50,102 nucleotides of DNA from UBA1926 sp002337215 (GTDB lineage: Bacteria; Planctomycetota; Phycisphaerae; Phycisphaerales; UBA1924), in the NCBI GenBank assembly GCA_963973795.1, contig CAXBAF010000026.1, positions 1 to 50,102 on the forward strand. Direction: 5' to 3'. Positions 44,976-50,102 of the stretch are shown one piece after another (position 1 is the stretch's first letter; every line of letters starts with the position of its first letter). The notes beneath the pieces were generated by a model. That model was not told the DNA's origin and did no database searches. It worked only from the letters and a program-made list of their open reading frames with translations. Both the position numbers and the translations under genes were made by a program.

Positions 44976-45566
44976 TTAGATTCTTGTGCGCAGTACCAGA
45001 TCACCCGAATCTGCGCCGAGTTTCTCAATAAGCCACACCTTTGTGACGGCCCATTCCCGCCAGACCGTGGAGCGGGATATACCCATCGATTCTGCGATCT
45101 CTTCGAGACTGATCCCACAATAGAATCGAAGACGGACGATCGCGGCCCGCCGCGCAGAGACCTGCTCGAGGCGCGTGAGCACTTCGTGGAGCTCCAGAAA
45201 CAGCCTCGCTTCTTTCGCCGTCGCATGATGCGGCTCCAGAGGCACGCGTGACCTGTCACCACCCCGCTTGATCCGGGTGGCCCGGCGGGCACGCTCCACC
45301 AAGATATCGTGCATCGCCCGGCTCGCGGCGAAGAAGAAGTGAGAACGGTCTTCCCAGGTCGGCGTTTCGACGCGGCCGAAGAGACGCACGTAGACCTCGT
45401 GGACCAGCGCGGTCGGATCGAGCGTGGACGGCCCCGAACTCGCGCGAAGCTGCAGCGCCGCGCGGCGGCGAAGATCGTCACGGACGACCTCGATCAGTCG
45501 CTCGGCGGCGTGCGGAGACTCGCCGATCTCTGCGAGGATCCGTGTGATATCATCCGATTCGGGCAC
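44976..45566 (-). CDS. ECF-type RNA polymerase sigma factor (kinase-linked group)
   Basis: The protein is 196 residues. Region 2 has LDPTALVHEVYVRLF and HFFFAASRAMHDILVERARR. Region 4 has GISLEEIAESMGISRSTVWR then EWAVTKVWLIEKL. The start is GTG 45566 with GGGGTGA upstream; no in-frame ATG fits. It is the third sigma/kinase pair of the window and lies inside the putative island, where base composition is lower in GC than in the other two pairs. Confidence 0.92.
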   Translation of the reverse strand: MPESDDITRILAEIGESPHAAERLIEVVRDDLRRRAALQLRASSGPSTLDPTALVHEVYVRLFGRVETPTWEDRSHFFFAASRAMHDILVERARRATRIKRGGDRSRVPLEPHHATAKEARLFLELHEVLTRLEQVSARRAAIVRLRFYCGISLEEIAESMGISRSTVWREWAVTKVWLIEKLGADSGDLVLRTRI

Positions 45567-45732
45567 GATTCACCCCATATCTGGTTACAAACCATACCCG
45601 ATATCGCTCACGGCGATCAACCCTGTAGACGAAGCCGCACAAAGTGCGACCCGAAGTAATTCCCCGGGAATCAGTGTCGAGACAGTTCGCGTTCCCGACG
45701 TGGTCTTTGACCAATCGTCTCAGTTACCCAGA

Positions 45733-46113
45733 TCAACCCGGGTCAAACCGTGAACGCACGTCGGACTGACCAAGGAGTTCTCGCAACCGTTTCCTCGTAG
45801 CGACCGGGAGCCGGAGCTCGGTCGACGACTGGTTGTTCTTCTTGACAAAGAGCGCTTTCTTGCTGATGTCGATGTGCTTGAAATGAAGCTCGACATCCAC
45901 AACGGTCGAGTCGTCTTCGATTTTGGAACGGATCGAGTCGACGACCGACTGAAAGTTCAACGTGGTTGGCCCGGCGTCGATGAGCATCCCGATGCCAAAC
46001 ACGACCACCGGCTCAAGGCACCGCTCAGTATCGAAAGGCAGCCGCTCCCCGGGGATGAGCCGCCAGACTTTGAACGGCGCGGCCGACGAGCGGCTGTGCC
46101 AGCGGATGCCCGC
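45733..46113 (-). pseudogene. remnant of a small conserved-looking gene, interrupted by a stop
   Basis: The frame from 46113 to the stop at 45733 has protein-like composition (WRLIPGERLPFDTERCLEPV, IGMLIDAGPTTLNFQSVVD, KALFVKKNNQSSTELRLPVA). A TAG at 46114-46116 cuts it off from an upstream in-frame stretch of about 30 codons (VVSQTVRAVCVLIAV) that also reads like protein. GTG at 46008 could give a 91-residue product. A broken gene is more likely than a whole one. No family recognised. Confidence 0.4.
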
Positions 46114-46214
46114 CTACACCGCGATCAGCACGCAGACCGCACGTACGGTCTGCGAGACCACCGCCGGGTTTGGTGAGGGCGCCGGCGATCCGCTTGTGGA
46201 ATCAAGCACGGGCC

Positions 46215-46503
46215 TCAAGCAAACAGACAGCAACGCGACGGGGAAGTCTCGACCCAGATCCGAAACCGAGCGCCCAATGCGACCTCAACCACCCCTTCGC
46301 CGCGAGCAATATTCGATTTCAACTTCTCGATCGCGTCCGTCGCGTACGAGTGGCCGTCAAGCAGGAAGCCGGGTTTCTTCTCGTCGATTCTGGGATCGGG
46401 CGCGATCGCGACGAACATCTCTCCGTCGGTCCACGGGTCGTGATTCGAAGACCACACGGAGCGTGAGCAGAGTGATCGTCTCGGTGTGGCTCTCGTCGGT
46501 CAT
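46215..46503 (-). pseudogene. small gene broken by a frameshift
   Basis: ATG 46503 has AGAGGA upstream and begins MTDESHTETITLLTLRVVFE. This frame then becomes Arg-rich nonsense, while the frame one base away goes on with HDPWTDGEMFVAIAPDPRID and GFLLDGHSYATDAIEKLKSN to a stop at 46215. Joined at about 46440-46446, the two halves make a coherent acidic protein of about 96 residues. The total length (289 bases) is not a multiple of three, which shows the single-base shift. Decay or a sequencing error could cause it. Confidence 0.45.
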
Positions 46504-46728
46504 GGTCCTCTTCTTTCCATGCTCGTGTTGAACATGGGCCCGGAGACGCACCGGGGTCGCAGATGGGATCACACAACACGCCGCACTGCTCGCAGGGGGA
46601 TCGGCTGCACAATGCGCAGCGAGGAAGCCGACGGCAGCCCGAACCCGCCGAGCACCAGGGCCCGGCCCTGCAGCGTGCTCAACAACAACCGGAAGAGAAG
46701 ACGATGCGACGGAATCACGACGCCGCGA

Positions 46729-47211
46729 TTACTTCGCGGTGTACACGCCCCGGCTGATCTTCTTGAACCGCTTGTCCTCACGGCCGAGGGCCTGGCTGAC
46801 GATCGTCGTAAAATTCGCCGAGTTGGACTGATAGCCACTGGCCAGCACCGCTTCGGCGATCTCCTTGACCCGCAGTTCCTTGCCCTTCATGACCTCGGCC
46901 ATCGCCTCGGGCAGCGTCTTGTCGTTGCGGGGACGCCGCCCCCCACGACCACCCCCACCGCCAAAGGCCGCGACCGTGCCCCCATCCGGGCGGATGCCGA
47001 GCTCGGCCAGCTCGGCGTCGATCTCCGCGAGCTGCTCGACCACGCGTCCACGCCTGCGGAGCAGCTTCTCAGAGCCACGCTTGCGTTCGGCAAGGGCCCG
47101 CTCCAGCTCCGCCACACTGGCTGTGTCCAGCGTTGCAGCAGAGCCGCCGGGGCCGCCCTGGGCCTTCTTCGAGGATTTCTTGGTGGTCCGCTTCGATGTT
47201 CGCTTGGCCAT
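46729..47211 (-). CDS. small Lys-rich protein with winged-helix (HARE-HTH-like) C-terminus
   Basis: The protein is 160 residues. ATG 47211 has GGGGAG upstream; the longer frame to 47403 is not used. The N-terminus is a basic tail (KRTSKRTTKKSSKK), then a coiled coil (LERALAERKRGSEKL, VVEQLAEIDAELAELG), a Gly/Arg linker and a C-terminal domain (LRVKEIAEAVLASGYQSNSA then NFTTIVSQALGREDKRFKKI). That domain resembles the HB1/ASXL/restriction-enzyme helix-turn-helix. This layout is common in planctomycete DNA-binding proteins. Target unknown. Confidence 0.8.
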   Translation of the reverse strand: MAKRTSKRTTKKSSKKAQGGPGGSAATLDTASVAELERALAERKRGSEKLLRRRGRVVEQLAEIDAELAELGIRPDGGTVAAFGGGGGRGGRRPRNDKTLPEAMAEVMKGKELRVKEIAEAVLASGYQSNSANFTTIVSQALGREDKRFKKISRGVYTAK

Positions 47212-47218
47212 GACAGGG

Positions 47219-47492
47219 CTCCCCAGCAGGATTGAAGTAGAAAACAAACAAATCGGGTTGCAGTACAGATTCCACAGTATCGAGCGGGCAAGCATAGACA
47301 TGACACATTTCTGTGTCGAATTGCGGGCAACCTTGCGCGGGCACGTGCTCTTCATCCATCGGCGGCGTGACCGGTCCGCATTCCCAGTGACGGCCGGCCC
47401 CACCCAGAGAGATGAACAGGCCAGGCCCCGTCAACATCAGGATCTGCATAATAATTAGCTAGCTGATTCTCAATCTTGTCTTTTTCTATTTA
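47219..47492. other. AT-rich gap inside the island
   Basis: No convincing gene here. Around 47448-47520 the sequence turns strongly AT-rich, with a palindrome TTAGCTAGCTGA-like core and runs such as TTTATTAATC. This is unlike the rest of the window and is consistent with foreign or decayed DNA. Confidence 0.5.
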
Positions 47493-47631
47493 TTAATCTC
47501 GAACTCGATTGAATAATCCCATCTGCAGCCCGACCCTGATCGGCGTCGTGTTTTGTGCTTCGGCAAGAGCGTCGTCGCCGCGATCAGCCTCACCGGCGGG
47601 CAACACAGCACCCGCGGCCGCTGACCGCACC

Positions 47632-47784
47632 TCACCCACATCCCGTGATAGAAGCCGTTGAGGTCTTCCCGAGCGGCCTCGGCCTGCCATCCGGTCCTCG
47701 CTGCTTTCCAATGGTCTTCTTGAACTGTCCGCTCGGGGCGTGAAACGTCACCCCAACCGATCCTCTTGCAGCCGTCCTACTCAT
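47632..47784 (-). pseudogene. possible truncated start of a planctomycete integrase-like gene
   Basis: ATG 47784 has GGAGG five bases upstream. The first 35 residues contain VTFHAPSGQFKKTIGKQRG, which recalls the opening of planctomycete tyrosine-recombinase-like proteins (a short motif, then SGQ..K.I.). The frame then ends after 50 residues; no recombinase core is found downstream in any frame. This is an uncertain family guess. Confidence 0.35.
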
Positions 47785-47854
47785 AGCGGCCTCCATGCAG
47801 AGGACGGCCCATCCGTCCTCGGAGGCACACACTTACCGCGGATCCGTTACAACT

Positions 47855-47995
47855 TCAGCGAATTTCCGCGAGGAAACGCTGGTGAAGATCGATCAACGCG
47901 GAGTAGTCATGCTGGTCCGCTGCGCGCACCGCCGCCAGATAGTCGTCGCGGACCTCGCTCGCTGTTCTGGTGTTTGGGCAGGATGAATTTGCTGA
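47855..47995 (-). pseudogene. C-terminal remnant of a Fic-type (mobile mystery protein B-like) toxin
   Basis: The last residues before the stop at 47855 read SEVRDDYLAAVRAADQHDYS, followed by ALIDLHQRFLAEI. This matches the C-terminal end of Fic-domain mobile mystery protein B proteins (RxxYxAALRAADxHD). The Fic core motif HPFxxGNGR is absent, so the catalytic part is gone. It sits directly behind the XRE gene, where a toxin partner would be. Confidence 0.5.
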
Positions 47996-48011
47996 AAGCT
48001 GTTGCGCGAGA

Positions 48012-48392
48012 TCAACTCGTCCAAAGCAGGCGACGCGAGCCGGTGAGCAATTCGCGCATCGACCGCTCGACGAGTTTGCGGTATTGATCTGAATCAACCG
48101 CCTGCGCTTCGAGGGCGCTCGTGCCCTGCACCAACCGGGCAACCCGCTCCGCCTTCTGTCGAGCGACTTGCTCGCGGAAGTCCTCAACGTCGATCGGGTC
48201 AGCCATCAGCGGCATACCAAGCGCCTCCGCGATCGCAGCGACGTTCCCGAACGAGGCCTTCGCAGTGCGACCCGCCAGCACTCGCTTAACGGTCGGCTCG
48301 GAGACTCCGCTCCGCTCCGCGAGGGCCGGAAAGGGCATCCCGAGGACTTTCCGCCGGGCAGCGAGGAGTGACGCCAAATCAGCCGATGCCAT
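48012..48392 (-). CDS. XRE-type helix-turn-helix protein, likely orphan antitoxin
   Basis: The protein is 126 residues from ATG 48392 (an ATG at 48428 would add 12). The helix-turn-helix is LAARRKVLGMPFPALAERSG then VSEPTVKRVLAGR. The C-terminal half (EQVARQKAERVARLVQGTSA, then LEAQAVD and ELLTGSRRLLW) is typical of antitoxins paired with nucleotidyltransferase or Fic toxins. No intact toxin follows, only a Fic tail. It is divergent from the toxin-antitoxin pair at 48514. Confidence 0.8.
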   Translation of the reverse strand: MASADLASLLAARRKVLGMPFPALAERSGVSEPTVKRVLAGRTAKASFGNVAAIAEALGMPLMADPIDVEDFREQVARQKAERVARLVQGTSALEAQAVDSDQYRKLVERSMRELLTGSRRLLWTS

Positions 48393-48463
48393 GCCATATC
48401 GTATCACGAATGATCCGAATAGGGTCATGTGAACGTATTTTGATCGGTTATCTGCCGAGATTC

Positions 48464-48491
48464 TTGACTTTTCGCTATCACAGAGTAGTAT
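48464..48491 (+). promoter_or_regulatory. sigma-70-like promoter of the toxin-antitoxin pair
   Basis: TTGACT (48464-48469) and TAGTAT (48486-48491) are separated by 16 bases, 23 bases upstream of the first start codon. Confidence 0.55.
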
Positions 48492-48513
48492 TTGCCGATA
48501 CAGGAGGCATCCT

Positions 48514-48882
48514 CTGTCAGTAAGCCGCGAACAGGTTCTGGATGTCCTGATTGCCGCCAAGCTCGCGGTCGAGTTTGGCAACTGTCGCGCCATTCCGCGG
48601 GCGACTAGGAACATCGATCAGGACCTTGCCGACCTGAATTTGACGAGGCAGCAGGCATACGGCCTGATCAAAGAACTGACTCCCGCGAACTACTCGCGAG
48701 GGCCGGAATCAGATGACGCTCAACCCGACAAGGAGGTCTGGGTATTCGGGAAAGACATTGATGGCACCGAGGTGTACATCAAGCTGCGGGTCGTCGAGAC
48801 CAAGGGGATCGCTCGCTGCATGGTTTGGTCGTTCCACAAAGCGGAGTATCAGATGAAGTACCCGCTAAGGGAGGATGGATGA
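48514..48882 (+). CDS. MqsR-like toxin, CTG start
   Basis: The product is about 122 residues. A perfect AGGAGG lies six bases before a CTG at 48514; no ATG or GTG fits, and the next possible start, TTG 48640, would drop 42 coding residues that read well (VLDVLIAAKLAVEFGNCRAI). The rest (LNLTRQQAYGLIKELTPANY, KEVWVFGKDIDGTEVYIKLR, MVWSFHKAEY) follows the order of MqsR-type mRNA interferases: a phrase like LSESDFYKSM, then W-D-VY, an IKL strand and a SFK end. The next gene overlaps by four bases and encodes an MqsA-like antitoxin. Confidence in the family is moderate. Confidence 0.72.
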   Translation: MSVSREQVLDVLIAAKLAVEFGNCRAIPRATRNIDQDLADLNLTRQQAYGLIKELTPANYSRGPESDDAQPDKEVWVFGKDIDGTEVYIKLRVVETKGIARCMVWSFHKAEYQMKYPLREDG

Positions 48883-49904
48883 TGACGGCCACGAAGTTCT
48901 GCTACGCCTGTGAAGAGGACCGTCCGTTTCGAGTTGAGACTCGACCCGCTTCGCTTGAAGTGCGCGGCGAGACCGTCGAAGTAGATGTGACCTATTTCGT
49001 TTGCGAGACGTGCGGCTCCGAGTTTGCGGACGAAGCTGTTGGCGATCCAGTTGAGTTGGCGTTCAACGCGTACAGAGAGCGCCATGGCCTGCTGGTACCT
49101 GAGCAGATCAAGGGTATTCGCGAAGAATGGTCACTGAGTCAGGCATCGCTCGCCGCATTGCTCGGAATGAGCCAAGCAACGATTAATCGATACGAGAATG
49201 GATCGCTTCAAGAGCAGACCCATGACGAGTTGATTCGCGCTTGCAGTGATCGCTCGCATATGGAAGACCTGCTGCATAGACGTGGCCATGTGCTGAGCGA
49301 CCTGCAGCGGCGCAAGCTTGAAGCTGCGCTCAAACCGGGTTCCCATCTTTCTCGCCAACGGGGCAATACTGCATTCGACTGGCTCGATGACATCGTGGGG
49401 GAAGCGATGGAGTCCACTGGATTCCGCGAGTTTGACCTCAGACGATTCGAGGCGATCCTGCTCAGACTGATCCGGTCTGCAACTTGCGTAACAAGGACCA
49501 AGCTGAACAAGCTGCTGTTCTATACGGACTTCCTTTATTTTCGTTCACATGCTATCTCAATGACCGGCTTGCCTTACGAACGGTTGCCCTACGGCCCTGT
49601 CTCTCCAGCAGCGGACCCTCTTCTGTCTCTTCTCGAACATCGCGGAGTTATTCGACGGGAAGTTCGCGTCTACGAGAACAGGCACGAAGGGACCGAAATC
49701 TTCCCTGCCGATCCTGCGCCTGACGATCCAGTCGCGCTGAGTGATGACGAACAAGCCGTTTTGGACTACGTGGGGCAGACGTTCGGGAACATGACACCGA
49801 GTCGCATCAGCGATGTCTCCCACAAGGAAACCGCCTGGCTTGAGACTCCCGACCGAGAGTTCATCAGCTACCAGCACGCAGAGAGGCTGAACTACGGGAT
49901 TTGA
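48879..49904 (+). CDS. MqsA-like zinc-finger/HTH antitoxin with C-terminal Panacea (SocA/DUF4065) domain
   Basis: The protein is 341 residues. Residues 8-45 carry two CxxC pairs (C-YA-C and C-ET-C), the YgiT/MqsA-type zinc domain. Residues 75-110 are an XRE helix-turn-helix (IREEWSLSQASLAALLGMSQ then ATINRYENG). Residues about 205-340 match the Panacea/SocA-type domain (KLNKLLFYTDFLYFRSHAIS, YERLPYGPVSP, LLEHRGVIRRE, ISDVSHKETAWLET). The start is ATG 48879, overlapping the toxin stop as ATGA, or ATG 48882. It should neutralise the toxin and bind the promoter. Carrying both antitoxin types in one protein is unusual for MqsA. Confidence 0.88.
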   Translation: MMTATKFCYACEEDRPFRVETRPASLEVRGETVEVDVTYFVCETCGSEFADEAVGDPVELAFNAYRERHGLLVPEQIKGIREEWSLSQASLAALLGMSQATINRYENGSLQEQTHDELIRACSDRSHMEDLLHRRGHVLSDLQRRKLEAALKPGSHLSRQRGNTAFDWLDDIVGEAMESTGFREFDLRRFEAILLRLIRSATCVTRTKLNKLLFYTDFLYFRSHAISMTGLPYERLPYGPVSPAADPLLSLLEHRGVIRREVRVYENRHEGTEIFPADPAPDDPVALSDDEQAVLDYVGQTFGNMTPSRISDVSHKETAWLETPDREFISYQHAERLNYGI

Positions 49905-49913
49905 CGTCACTCC

Positions 49914-49933
49914 GGGCCTGTTCTCGCAGGCCC
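49914..49933 (+). terminator. hairpin after the antitoxin gene
   Basis: A 7-bp GC stem (GGGCCTG at 49914-49920 with CAGGCCC at 49927-49933, loop of 6) lies just after the stop. There is no T-run, so it is a weak candidate. Confidence 0.4.
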
Positions 49934-49960
49934 CAAGAGGTACGCGATGAGGTAGTCCAT

Positions 49961-50098
49961 CGGGTAGTCGAAGGTAGTCGGCCCGTGTTCGGCATCCCAA
50001 TCGGGTAGTCCAAAAACGACACAAGCCCCGGCAAAACAAGGGCTTGCGAAAGTACCCCCCGAAGGACTCGAACCTTCAACCCGCTGATTAAGAGTCAG
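49961..50098 (-). repeat. right copy of the tRNA-Lys-associated repeat
   Basis: It pairs with 40674-40812 and includes the tRNA-Lys 3' half plus about 90 bases beyond its end. On the minus strand a CAAGCCC/GGGCTTG hairpin followed by TGTCGTTTTT probably terminates the tRNA transcript; the left copy keeps a shorter version of this hairpin. Confidence 0.75.
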
Positions 50099-50102
50099 CT
50101 GC
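50053..50102 (-). tRNA. tRNA-Lys(CTT), 3' portion, cut by the window edge
   Basis: On the minus strand the anticodon arm is GCTGA-CTCTTAA-TCAGC with anticodon CTT. A short variable loop, the T arm GAAGG-TTCGAGT-CCTTC and the acceptor strand GGGGGGT plus A follow. CCA is not encoded. The D arm and 5' acceptor strand lie outside the window. Confidence 0.88.

Larger units (their letters stand above)
40674..50053. mobile_element. putative integrated genomic island between tRNA-Lys repeats
   Basis: About 9.4 kb lies between the two copies of the tRNA-Lys-linked repeat, on the 3' side of the intact tRNA, where integrases usually insert. It has lower GC by eye, AT-rich gaps, several broken small genes, phage-type regulators and a toxin-antitoxin pair. 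No complete integrase is present; a possible start of one is at 47632-47784. It is probably old and immobile. Confidence 0.6.

Noticed and set aside
45962..46531. 189-codon plus-strand frame in the island
   Set aside because: Ser/Arg-rich composition with no ribosome site; the minus strand carries the protein-like fragments.
1..50102. CRISPR arrays, rRNA genes, complete transposases or insertion sequences
   Set aside because: I saw no regularly spaced repeats, no rRNA signature and no intact transposase or integrase in any frame.

Overview
The window is high-GC DNA that reads as a planctomycete, most likely of the class Phycisphaerae. The support for this is four secreted proteins with the cysteine-bracketed GC-type dockerin tail, a protein with a PEP-CTERM-like tail, a pseudopilin with a GFTLIELLVVISIIALLIG leader, and three modules that pair an ECF sigma factor with a membrane-anchored Ser/Thr kinase. 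This is inferred from gene content only.

Layout. 1-187 is the 3' end of katG. 350-9561 holds a sigma/kinase module (minus strand), a divergent 1331-residue secreted coiled-coil protein and two dockerin-tailed proteins. 8716-21320 contains a carbohydrate locus: a GPH-family sugar symporter, a GH94 phosphorylase, a PEP-CTERM-like protein, a GH144/glucoamylase-like lipoprotein, a LacI regulator and a dockerin-tailed (alpha/alpha)-barrel-like protein. Three near-identical 14-bp LacI-type operators sit at promoters or starts in this locus, so the genes look like one local regulon. A plausible working order is extracellular cleavage of a beta-glucan, import by the symporter, then cytoplasmic phosphorolysis by GH94. 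21393-27407 is a second sigma/kinase module divergent from a secreted beta-solenoid-like dockerin protein.

27632-30068 is a tightly coupled pxpB-pxpC-pxpA operon (5-oxoprolinase). 30193-34943 is a TetR-controlled stress unit: tetR is divergent from a run encoding an AhpD-like protein, an NTF2-like protein, a secreted isochorismatase-YHS fusion, OsmC and AzoR, with one operator per side. 35052-36230 holds a DUF1569 and a DUF1772 gene. 36316-39242 is an ECF-sigma-led operon encoding a membrane rhodanese, a second AhpD-like protein and a secreted ferritin-like/c-heme fusion. 39408-40580 is a multi-pass membrane protein.

40674-50053 looks like an old integrated island. A degenerate 3' fragment of tRNA-Lys plus its terminator region at 40674-40812 is repeated beside the real tRNA-Lys(CTT) at the right edge. 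Between them lie a third sigma/kinase module (the kinase carries a formylglycine-generating-enzyme-like sensor domain), DNA-binding proteins, several broken genes (possible integrase start, Fic tail, frameshifted small genes), an orphan XRE antitoxin and an apparently intact MqsR-like/MqsA-Panacea toxin-antitoxin pair. The best leads are the LacI regulon, the stress-gene fusions, the cysteine-clasped dockerins and the toxin-antitoxin pair. All family names come from recognising motifs by eye; no database search was possible.
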